Assembly: GCA_027943335.1 (NCBI GenBank)
Contig: BSBK01004082.1
Span: 117,501-181,500, forward strand
From: Chamaecyparis obtusa
Lineage: Eukaryota; Streptophyta; Pinopsida; Cupressales; Cupressaceae
Direction of reading: 5' to 3'
Length of the DNA: 64,000 nucleotides
The translations under genes and the position numbers were made by a program. Below, piece after piece: positions 12,328-22,528 of this stretch. Position 1 is the first letter of the stretch; each line of letters opens with the position of its first letter. A model generated the notes under the pieces. The model saw nothing but the letters and a program-made list of their open reading frames with translations, was not told the DNA's origin and searched no databases.

Positions 12328-13450
12328 GAAAACTAATCATACAACAATGTTCACCTACTATTATTAAGCACATTTGCTAGTTTTAATCCCTCCACATTCA
12401 GGTTGGACTTTTGTTTGAAACACTTTGTTTGAGGGGTTAACGCAGATCTGCATTTTGCACATTGTCAAAATTGTCCATAAGGCCTACTTTGTGGATTCAT
12501 TCTTCATATCTAATAGAATTTTATGAGAAAAATGATAATTTTCTTACGTTTTCAGCATATTCATGTACTCATCTATCCATTTTGAGAGGCTAGGGACCTC
12601 ATTTGATAATTTTGTCAAGGCCAATCCGTTTGTAATTTCTTTTGTTTTTCTACATGCATAGTTTTGTGTTTTTTAAGTAGCCATTTTTGTGGGTCAATAT
12701 TTTTCTACCAGATGATTGTCATGAAAAGTGGGTTGGTGCCTCAGATTTTCCATAAGTAAATGTACCTCCATAACAGATTCCAAAGTCTTAGGGAAATGTT
12801 TGATATGTTTTCAAGGCCTAAATGAAACTAAATTTACAATGTTTTGCACTTGCATATTTATGACAATTTTAACATGATCAACTTTGACTATTTATATTTT
12901 GCAATAAAAATAAAGTCATGAGATATGCTTTGAAACATGTCTTCCTTGTACTTAAATGAATTAATCCTCTATGTGGTGACTCCTCAGAGCATTTTTTGGT
13001 ATTTTTGCAAGAGGCATGTTGACAAGGTTTCAAGATGGTTATGATGCATGTCCAATTGCAAAATAAACAAAGTAGGGGAATTTGGTGATTAAAATCTTTT
13101 ACCCCATGAAGTATCAAGAAAAATTGTTGTATAGAGTGATTCTTAGAATATAAGTCTCAATATGCATACTAGTAGTTGTGGATTCATGATGTCATTTGAT
13201 CAATTTTTAGGGCAATTTCTGAGGCCTTGAGCTTGTTTTGGGTAGTACACAAAAAGACAAAATATTAAACTTTCATGATTTCACACTTTGGTTTTCTATT
13301 CATAATGTACATTGAGGTGGTTTCAAGTTGTGTACAAGCCTAGATTAACTGGAATGAAAAAAATGAGTTAGGCCTACAAGGGGACCTGGCTCACTCCATA
13401 GCATTATAGTCTCATTCTCAAAATTGACTCTAATATTTTATTGTGTAAAT
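12328..13450 (+). repeat. Tandem 1.46 kb repeat, first copy continued (segment Y1)
   Basis: It matches 13790-14885 throughout. Shared landmarks are GCAGATCTGCATTTTGCACA, TGTGGGTCAATATTTTTC and GTTTCAAGATGGTTA. Together with 5095-5379 it forms one repeat copy cut by E1. No coding capacity. Confidence 0.85.
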
Positions 13451-14885
13451 CATTTTTGCAAGTAAATACAATGCCATTGAAAGAGTACATAGATGGAATA
13501 TTAGAGGTTCTTCTAAAATCTGTCTTACTATCCTATAGTAGAATGAAATCTCGTTCTTTGAAATTTTTTCAGTGCATCCTTGGCTTTTTTTGCATTTATT
13601 TTTCAAACATTCCCATTTTTCAAAAAAAGGGACAACTATGATTTCATCCTGTTAGCAATTGAAAATTCCTAAGAATTTTCAATGCTTATGATGAGGGAAA
13701 TTTGACTATGTAAAATTATGCACCCCTAAAAACTTTGTCTAAAGAGTCTTGCTTAAAAATGAATAAATTGAAGCCTAGTGATTGTTATGAAAACTAGTCT
13801 CAAAAACATGTTCCCCTACTATTATTAATCACATTTGCTTGTTTTAAGCCCTCCATAGTTAGGTTGGAATTTTGTTGAACCACTTTGTTTGAGGGTTTAA
13901 TGCAGATCTGCATTTTGCACATTGTCAAAATTGTCCACAAGGCCTACTTTATGGATTCATTCTTCATATCTAATAGATTGTCATAAAAAAGGATAATTTT
14001 CTTATGTTTTTAGCATATTGGTGTACTCGTCTATCCATTTTGAGAGCCAAGGGACCTCATTTGATAATTTTGCGAAGGCCAATCCAATTGCAATTTCTTT
14101 TGTTTTTCTACATGCATAGTTTTGTGTTTCTTGAGTAGCCATTTTTGTGGGTCAATATTTTTCTACCAGATGATTTGCATGAAAAGTGGGTTGGTGCCTC
14201 AGATTTTCCATATGAAAATTTCCTTCCATAATAGATTCCAAAGTCTTAGGGAAGTGTTTGATATGATTTCAAGGCCTAAACCAAACTAGATTTACAATGC
14301 TTTGCACATACATGTTTATGACAATTTGAACATGGTCAAATTTGACCATTTATATTTTGCACTAAAAATAAAGTCATGAGATATGCTTTGACACATGTCT
14401 TCTTTGTACTTAAATGAGTTAATCCTCTCAGTGGTGACTCCTCATAGCATTGTTTGGTATTCTTGCAAGAGGCATGTTGACAGGGTTTCAAGATGGTTAC
14501 GATGGATGTCCAATTGCAAAAACAACAAAGTAGGGGAATTTGGTGATTAAAATATTTCACCCCATGAAGTATCAAGCAAAATTATTGTATAGAGTGATTG
14601 TCATGTTGTTGTTTGATCAATTTTTTAGGACAATTTCTAAGGGCTTGAGCTTGTTTTGGGTAGTACGCAAAAAGGCAAAATATTGAACTTTTATGATTTA
14701 ACGCTTTGATTTTTTAGTCATAATGTACATTGAGGTGGTTTCAAGCTGTCTACAAACCTAGATGAACCAGAATGAAAAAACAAACGAGTTGGGCCTACAA
14801 GAGGATCTAGCTTGCTCCATTGCATTATAGTCTCATTCTCAAAATTGATTCTAATGTTTTATTATGTAAATCATTTTTGTGATTT
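13451..14885 (+). repeat. Tandem 1.46 kb repeat, second copy (X2 plus Y2)
   Basis: X2 (13455-13789) and Y2 (13790-14885) are contiguous and show what the E1 site looked like before insertion (GTGATTGTTATGAAAACTAG near 13780). X2 includes a near-perfect 24-bp palindrome around 13657-13680. The unit has no terminal inverted repeats that I can see; its identity is unknown. Confidence 0.85.
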
Positions 14886-15420
14886 AAATAATAACGTACA
14901 TATTTTAAGAATGGGAACTTGAAGGAGTTTTAGAGTTCAATAAATCATGTTTATGATTTACACATGTTTATATGGGCAATGTATCTAGATACATGGGTAT
15001 AGAAATGGTTTAGATAAATTTTTATTTTAATTATTTTTTAATAATATTTTTAAATATTATTAAATGATTGTGATATTGCTATCAGGATTCAACTTGAGTC
15101 AAACTCATTGACCCACGTTTCATGAGTACTGGTCCTTATCTCTCATTAGAATGAATGGAACACTTAGCATTCATTGTATCTGGGTGATGCTCTCAGAGGT
15201 CACCCATCCAAGTACTATTGTAATTTAGTGCTTAACTAAAAAAATTCCTCTATGGTTTAACTCACTTTACTTACAAAAGCATTGTTAAATGATTTTAGTA
15301 CAAAGCATTTTATATATTTTCAAAATAATTTTCCATGTACAACGAAGTACAATATTGGAAGGTCCTCTTTAGTTCTTATGCAAATATAGGGTTTTTGTCA
15401 GAGATTGTTGAAAGGAGAAA
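14886..15420. other. AT-rich spacer with a 5S rRNA-like scrap
   Basis: There are no genes. At 15196-15217, GAGGTCACCCATCCAAGTAC matches the complement of the 3' part of plant 5S rRNA with one change. A few bases later comes a GCTTAACT-type segment. Confidence 0.4.
15196..15235 (-). repeat. 5S rRNA-derived fragment
   Basis: The plant 5S gene read in reverse contains GAGGTCACCCATCCTAGTAC, then GCTTAACT. Here the first block has one mismatch and the second is GCTTAACT at 15229-15236. The rest of 5S is absent. It could be a relic of a 5S-derived SINE or of a Cassandra-type LTR. It is not a working 5S gene. Confidence 0.4.
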
Positions 15421-15422
15421 AC

Positions 15423-15710
15423 AAATTAATTGAGCAACCGAGTTTCACTGATGAAAAATCACTTGTACCACGTCAGCAAACGGAACAAGCTGGGAGAAAA
15501 TATCAATGTCCTATCAATACTTATATGAAAAATCACTTGTACCACGTCAGCAAACGGAACAAGCTGGGAGAAAATATCAATGTCCTATCAAATTAATTGA
15601 GCAACCGAGATTCACTGATGAAAAATCACTTGTACCACGTCAGCAAACGGAACAAGCTGGGAGAAAATATCAATGTCCTATCAATGTCCTATCACATCAC
15701 GTCAGCAAAC
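15423..15710. repeat. Three tandem copies of a 65-bp repeat with ACGTCA cores
   Basis: Cores at 15453-15517, 15527-15591 and 15620-15684 are almost identical. Each contains TACCACGTCAGCAAACGG. Copies 1 and 3 also share an upstream AATTAATTGAGCAACCGAG. A partial fourth copy, CACGTCAGCAAACG, lies at about 15697. ACGTCA is the core bound by plant bZIP factors, so a regulatory role is possible but not shown. It lies 1.2 kb past the SKP1 stop codon. Confidence 0.85.
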
Positions 15711-15719
15711 GATGTCAAA

Positions 15720-16873
15720 TAACGTCATTGCATCAGCATTTTGCAAGGCCTATTAAAATAATTAAAAAATAAAGGTTGGCGATCAATGAAATGAGTAGAA
15801 GAATAATTAAAAAGGGGCAACGTGAAAAGGAGGTTAGGGTCAGTGTCAGTACTATGGAGGGGGCTTAAAAAACAATTTAGCAGGTGCTATTGAGATTTTT
15901 TATTATTATTTCATGTCATTGAATGGATTTCTTTTATATAAAAAATATTAAAAATATATGTTTGGATCATAATGTTTATGATAATGAGTTATTTTGAATA
16001 TCTATTGTCCATGTGCACAAAATAGTACTTATGATGGTTGATAATATTAGTAAATATTTGCTGACCGTGTGTATGGTGTTGTAATGAGCAGTTTTGTGAT
16101 GTTAGTGGTGAATTTCTAAATCTTCAGATTTGTTGATATTAGATTGATAGAATTACGTTATTTCAAGGGGCTTATCTTTTTCTCTTTGGCCTTGTCTTCA
16201 ACAAAATATTGCTCTTTTAGTATTGACAGGAGTTTGAGAATGAGGTGATTAAAATTTTATGTGTGCAGATACATGAGAGTATGAATATTTTGAGAATTTT
16301 GATTTGAAAAGAAAAGGGATTGTTATTTTTCACTAAGGAAAGTAATATATAACTGTAGCAAAAACATAGTTTTTATTCATTAGAATATCTTTGTAAAATG
16401 ATAAAAGATTAAATTTTTTATTGGTAAAATGATTTCAATAAATGAAAAGATGAAGGGTAAAACCTTGGTCAAATGTAAATATTGCAAGTATGAAAAATGA
16501 AAATTATTTTACTAGTTAGCACAAAATTGTTACAACAGTTTGGATAAGATAATTTGATTTATATCTAGGCAAAACAATCATAATAAAACATCCCATAGTA
16601 TCTTCGATTAAAATATTACAAGTTTATCCCCTCAAACTGCTACATTTACTTCAATTTAAATTCAGACAAATACCATGCTATCAAATATCCAAATTCTTAA
16701 AGGCCAACAAATCATGTTAAAGAAAGTTGACAACAAAATACGTAAACTAACTTCCTTACACCTATCCATGACACAAGACTATATGTAAACTAACTGCTTC
16801 TTCTATAGAAGTTATAATTCCTCTACCATGCCACAAGACTATATGTAAACTAACTTCCTTACACCTATCATAT
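15720..16873. other. AT-rich flank downstream of SKP1
   Basis: No coding frame and no repeat was recognised. The last part before 16873 is the SKP1 3' untranslated region. It includes a short duplicated segment, CTATATGTAAACTAACT, at about 16780 and 16840. Confidence 0.4.
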
Positions 16874-17657
16874 TTATTCAAAAGCCCACTGATTTTCACG
16901 CCTGATTTCCTCCTCCTCTTCAGCAGTGAAGTCGTTCTTTATGTTAAATGTTTTTCGAATCTCTTCAGGAGTTTTCCCCTTAATAATGTCAGCCACAGTT
17001 TGACACATTAAGTCCATAAGGTTCTTTATATTCAGATAGTTTGCAGCCTGTTCACAACAAAGAGATATACATAACAAGTCATCATTTCCAGCCTATATCT
17101 CTATGAAAAATAAGTTTAGTACAAGCATATTGACAAATATACTGCTGCAAATGATTTAACAATTAAAAAACAAAATTCATTCTACAAATACATATCAAAT
17201 ATTCGAAATCCATGTGCTTTAAAGCCGAACTATCCATAATGTTTCCGGAAAACCCTAACCTACATCATCCAACCTTAAAACATAAAAGGGTTTCTGAAAC
17301 CCTAAGCATACCAGCAAAAACAAGATGTAAACCCTAAACACATACCAGGATGAGGCTGAAAATAGTAGGCAGATCCACCTTCACGAACTCCTGCTCCCAC
17401 TTTTTCACATCCTCCTCCGAAATGGCGGGCTTGTCTTCGCTGATCTGGGCGGCCTTGGCTTCCACATGATATTTACAGTATTCGATAACTTTGGCGAGGA
17501 TGTTACCAGTCACGTTTAGCAAGGGCAGGACATTCTCCGTGCCTGTATCCTCAATCAAATTTCTCATTGTTTCAGACTCAAACGCCACCGCCTCATCAAC
17601 CTCAAATATCTCATCGTCTGAGCTCTTCAACTGCACTTTGCCTGCTTCCATTGCCAT
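16874..17657 (-). CDS. SKP1: SKP1-like protein, two exons, intact
   Basis: Exon 1 is 17657-17346 and exon 2 is 17047-16874. The 298-bp intron has GT (17345-17344) and AG (17049-17048) ends in phase 0. The joined protein is 161 residues, the usual SKP1 length. The N-terminal half is the BTB/POZ-like fold ([15 protein letters not shown], then VIEYCKYH). The C-terminal half is the conserved F-box-binding tail ([26 protein letters not shown], ending ENQWAFE). The intron falls just before AANYL, as in Arabidopsis ASK genes. SKP1 bridges CUL1 and F-box proteins in SCF ubiquitin ligases, in nucleus and cytosol (family knowledge). All key tail residues are present and there is no stop or frameshift, unlike everything around it. 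PTIFSLIL replaces the more usual ATLFDLIL. The ATG at 17657 is the first Met; a second lies two codons later. Confidence 0.95.
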
Positions 17658-17789
17658 GGATGTTTTCGTATTTCAAAACAAAGGAATTTACGGGCAGGAA
17701 AATCGAACGAAAATCCAAGAAGAAGACAGACTGGTTAATTGCTCACGGTAACGGTACAATAAAAGCTACATGAAATACCGGCTAACCTC

Positions 17790-17800
17790 TATATATATAT
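17790..17800 (-). promoter_or_regulatory. Candidate SKP1 TATA box
   Basis: An ATATATATATAG run read on the minus strand lies about 133 bp before the SKP1 ATG. It is the only strong TATA-like run close upstream. It would put the transcription start near 17765 and leave a leader of about 110 bases. Confidence 0.5.
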
Positions 17801-17809
17801 GAGGGTGAT

Positions 17810-19360
17810 GGGTTTTTAAAAATAAAATTAAAATAAAAATATTACCGGGCCGACAAAATAGTGCATTTTATTCATTCACAAACAAACACTTTGTGTGCTC
17901 GTTCTGTTGCCCGCGGCTGCACCATCGCTCGAACTGCATGTAGTAGATTTCCTTTAAACTTCAGTACGCATTTTAAAAAAGAATTTTAGGAAAAATCTAA
18001 AAAACATGACTTATAATTGCATGTACGCATGCACTGAATTCGGTTCAAATGTTTACGGTTGAATTCAGAAGCATTTAATTTACTTATAACAATTTGAGAG
18101 AAGCTGCTTGTTTAAAATTAAAAACTCGTAAATGAAGTTTTATCTTGATGGAGGAGAAAAATCTGTAAATGCAATCAATGCAAAGTAAATAATGTAAATT
18201 ATAAAATTTTATTTATGATAGAGTTAAATTTATTGTTGTAAAAATCTTTAAATAGTTGGTGTGTTAAAAATAATTAATTTTTATAAAAATATTAAATTTA
18301 TAATTGAAAATAATCAATATTGATATTTAATGATATAAATTTTTAAAAATATAAGACTTGGAATAACAAAATTAATTTTGGAAAATCTACTGTATTTATA
18401 GTGAAATTTATTTTTATTTTAATTTCTAGAAAGTTAAAAAATTTGAAAAGTTCAACAATATAAAACCATCAAAGTTTGGAAAAAGTTAAATTTATTATTG
18501 GAATAAGATCTGTATTGATATTTAATTAGATAAAATTAAAAAATGGAAGAGTTGTTAGTAATTTTTTTAAAAAATAAAATTACAAAATTTTGAAATTTTC
18601 AAAATGTACTATATAAATTCCCAATTTAGACACATTATTTATAATTAGGATAAAAAAATATCTTAATTTTAAAAATATTTTTTATGAAGTATAAAAGAAA
18701 TTATACATTAATCCAGGTAGGTGGCTTTTTATAATAGCCTCAAACTCAATCAAAATTCCTTAAAACTGTCGCCGCCCACTGAATCTGAAAGAAATAAAAT
18801 CTCCTATCTAGCATGTATGCATGTGTGGGAAAATGAAAATGTCCTCCAACCATTAAAAAATAAGCTTTAAGTTTGATAGAAAAGTCAACTCCCTCCATGC
18901 AACCAGTCATGTGAAGATAGATAAACTCCTCTTTCTAATATATATCTACCCAAAAATCAGAAAACCCATTCTCTTCAAAAGCATAACTCTACCGAGGCTT
19001 GGAGACCGTATGTCAATAGGCTAAATATTTGTAAAATCGTAAATATGACACTTAAAATTATTAATAAACCCTCAAAATTTATTATAGGCAATTTAGTATT
19101 TTATATGTATGATAAATTATATTATTTTATAATATATATGTTTCTATTTTAATTATTATATATTCGTATTAATTTAGAATGTTTTTAAAATAGAATATAT
19201 GATTTTTGATTTATGTTTTTATATTATTTATTATATATTATATTAATTTGACATTATTTTAAAAAAATATATATGAATTTAGAAATTTGTTTATTTTTTT
19301 GAGATTTTTGCACTTATAATTATTTTTTAACTTTTTATACTTTTTATCTCAAATAGAAGT
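17810..19360. other. AT-rich upstream flank of SKP1
   Basis: No coding frame is supported. The first 150 bp are less AT-rich and may belong to the SKP1 promoter. The rest is long A/T runs with no clear repeat structure. Confidence 0.4.
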
Positions 19361-19499
19361 TTCTATTTGTATATTATTTTATTTTTTTTAAGGAGGAGGT
19401 ATCCCCGCGTCCTAGCCCAACGACCAACAGCCCATATCTTGGGTACCTGTGCGAGCTAAGGCAAGACTAATCCTCCGCGGGTTCTATTTGTATATTATT
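19361..19499 (-). mobile_element. SINE-like retroposon, 103 bp, with 18-bp target duplication
   Basis: The same 18 bases, TTCTATTTGTATATTATT, occur at 19361-19378 and 19482-19499. The GC-rich insert between them (19379-19481) contrasts sharply with its AT-rich surroundings. Read on the minus strand it starts CCCGCGGAGG and ends CCTCCTCCTT followed by an A-rich tail. Long target duplications and an A tail are the marks of LINE-driven retroposition. I could not place clear pol III A and B boxes, so it may be 5'-truncated. Confidence 0.7.
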
Positions 19500-21190
19500 A
19501 GTGATTTAAAATCTTTCCCAAATAAAACACATAATTTATTTTCTAATTTTACATTTTGTATATCTATGTGTATTACTAATTATTTAAATTTGAAATAATT
19601 TATTAAATTATTTCGATATTAAAAATTTTGACAATTAATATATTTCTTAAAATGTAAAATGAAAGACATTGAAATGATCCGTCAAATTCCAGAGCTGCTC
19701 TAAAATGCATGCAACTCTTCTAAGTCTAAAAAAACCATCAAGCATGAACCATCTATAATTTCATGTAATCTCTTCCTAAAAAATAGACTCCACTTCATCT
19801 TCATTATAATATCACCATAACTCCAAAAAATAATATTTATTATGCAATAAGATAAATTAATATCCACATTTTATAAGAAATGACACTTATTAAATCATAA
19901 CCTCATAGCATAATGAATATCACTTTAAATAATATTCGTTAAATTATTAAACAGGGAATTCATGCTTCATTGTGCCTCGAACATGCTCGAGCTCAGCATT
20001 CTGAAGATTCTTTTTGGGGGGTTTTATCGTCATTGAAAATGACCATGGCTTACTTCTCAATGATGTGGCCACCGAACCCTAAATAATAAAAATGCTTTAA
20101 ACATTTTTCATAAATTTGCTGAGACCTTTATGTGAACATAGTGTTGCCTACATCTCTTTTCGTACTCCTAGCTGGGCTATATCTTGTGGATTTTTCTTTT
20201 CTTATTCCTAAATTGTATGTATGAAACATAGACTTATAAGATATGATATTTGAAGCTTGATGATGTTGATGTTCCTGAAGGTCCTTTCACAATCTGTATA
20301 ATCTTTCATGTTTATTAGCTTCTCATTTACGAAAGGAAAGAAAAGAGGGTTTCCTTTATTTGTATTGTAGCTGATCAGAGTTGAAATGGTGTTGGTCATT
20401 TGTGTATTCTCTTGTGCTCAATCATTACATAATGACAATATGTATTATTGATTTATTTGACAATCTAATGAAATAATGGATTTGAAAGATCCTCTTTATA
20501 CTTCATACCATGGATGAACGTGAAGCTCTCATGATTCTTAAGATGAAGCTTCTATTCCTGTGGAATATATCATTTGTATTGTCATTACATTCATGATATT
20601 CCTTATATCATTGTTGTACCTATAGCTTCTGAAACATGTAACTTGAACATTCTCTCATATGTACTATCACCATAACATTTCCATGCTCTATCATTTTCAC
20701 AATGTTGATTATGGTTACCATTGTATGTTGTCTTCATTGATTGATATTTCTTTTCATGCACTATCTTGTATCTATGATGAAATATCCTTGTATAGACAAG
20801 CTTTTGATTATCTTCCATCTGCACCTGTGACATATTCACATATGCTTGATTACTAAAATCTAGCTACATCATGGTGCTTTTCAATTAATATTCACTAGTT
20901 TTTTTCACTCAATATCTGATAGTAACATTAAAACACTTGTTCTCATTGTTTTCCATAGAATGATATGTTTTCATTTGATCCATTTTATCAATCTCCACAA
21001 TCTTCCTGTATCATTTCACTGTGATGATATTAAGAGCATAATGAGATATTCTCTTTGGGTAAAAAATATTTTTTTCAATATGACAATGACACAATGAAAG
21101 ATAAAAATGTCTCTATTATAGAGGTGTAATCATTAATTCTTGGTAGATGTTTCTCTTTTAATGATACAATTGCATCACAAATGAAGTTTT
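19500..21190. other. Intergenic DNA ending at the E2 insertion point
   Basis: 19500-19970 is AT-rich. 19970-21190 has mixed composition, with many TTGATTGATAT and CATTTT-type runs and no coding frame. It resumes at 45516 on the other side of E2. It could be part of an older element, but no ends were found. Confidence 0.4.
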
Positions 21191-22310
21191 TGTTAGGAAT
21201 GGAAACACAGAAAGGGGAGGGGGGTGAATCAGTGTTCACTTATATCTTATTAATTTATTAACTCTTGAATCTTAACTTGATTACTTAAGTACTAAAATGA
21301 ACATCAATATAAACAAGATAAACAATCACAACACATAACACCAATATGGTTATGGAGAAATCCAAATAGGTAAAAACCCCAGTGGGAATTGATACCCACT
21401 AAGAACTACACTAGTGTCTTATGATCCTTGTTAGAAGATCTGTAACCCTGTTAGGAGTTGTTCTTTACAATGCTTTTAGCACAGTGACCTGGTCAAAGGT
21501 CGGACCCTGTTAGGAGTCTTTTACAATAACCTTGTTAGGGGTGGGGACACACTGTCCTAGAGCTCACTGCTTAAGTGGTGAAGGCTACAACCTTTTGATC
21601 TCAGATACACACTATATCTACTGGATGAATTATTGTTGTGACACTATTTGTCTGATCAGTTCCTTTTGTGCACTGATTCTTTAGCCCCTTGTAAAGCTCT
21701 AACTCATTCTATCTTCACTTCTCATGTCTTTGCTCTACTTATCATCACTCTATATCCATTTGAAATATTTTATTACAAAGGTGCATCTCATATTTATATG
21801 CATTAACAAAATAGTTAACTAGGCCAGCCTACAACCGATTACATGCAGTGCTTCCAAGTGAATTGGCTCAAGCGTGTTTACAAAAAAAGATGTTTACATG
21901 TCTACAACCTAATTACAATAAGCGCATAGCCTTTAAAAAACATTAGTATAACCGCTAATCAAATTACTAACAGGTGGCTACATACTCTGTTCTATTCTGG
22001 CATTCACTATTTGTACCACTTCAACTGTCTGTATCTTTGTCATACTATCTCATTTGATAATGTGCTCTTAGACTTAGCATGAATACTCATTTACCAACTT
22101 AACTTCAAGGGTGCATACTATAATTTGGTCCTACGCATGTGCGTTGATGCTCTGATCTACTGTCGCTCTTCTAACTATCAAGTCTTCTATACTTAGCCAT
22201 ATTCTAACCTTATGATAATGTGCGCTGACTCCAAAACTCTATATGACTTTGTTGCCATAATGACAACACTATATCTAGTCATATACAAAAGTATAGTCAA
22301 CTTTCCAACA
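21191..22310 (-). repeat. E2 3' LTR (left copy)
   Basis: It is 1,120 bp and matches 44380-45515. GAGGGGGGTGAATC at 21217-21230 is the complement of the GATTCACCCCCCTC block in the E1 LTRs. Confidence 0.9.
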
Positions 22311-22321
22311 ATCTCCCCCTT
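22311..22321 (-). promoter_or_regulatory. E2 polypurine tract
   Basis: On the minus strand this reads AAAGGGGGAGAT directly before the 3' LTR. This is the standard form for plant Copia-type elements. A second CAGGGGGAGTATTG lies near 22475. Confidence 0.85.
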
Positions 22322-22528
22322 TGTCATTAATGGCAACAAAGGAATACGGTGAACTTACTAACCGTACCCTTATACAAAATTCTTTAATATATACTCTAAC
22401 TTATTTCTCCCTTATACTCTAAACTATACTCCTTCTATACATCATATATGATACTCCATATTCTACATACAATACTCCCCCTGTGACATTAATGACAATG
22501 GTGCTCAAAAAGGTGTATTTATAAGTAC

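Noticed and set aside
12878..14575. Two similar 79-codon minus-strand frames (12878-13117 and 14336-14575)
   Set aside because: They are similar only because the DNA is a tandem repeat. Frame-keeping over 80 codons in two copies is weak evidence, with no domain and no wider coding context.
15405..15772. Repetitive frames with a repeated SLVPRQQTEQAGRKYQCPI peptide
   Set aside because: They come from the 65-bp tandem repeat being read through. Unit spacings (74 and 93 bp) do not keep one frame, and there is no gene context.
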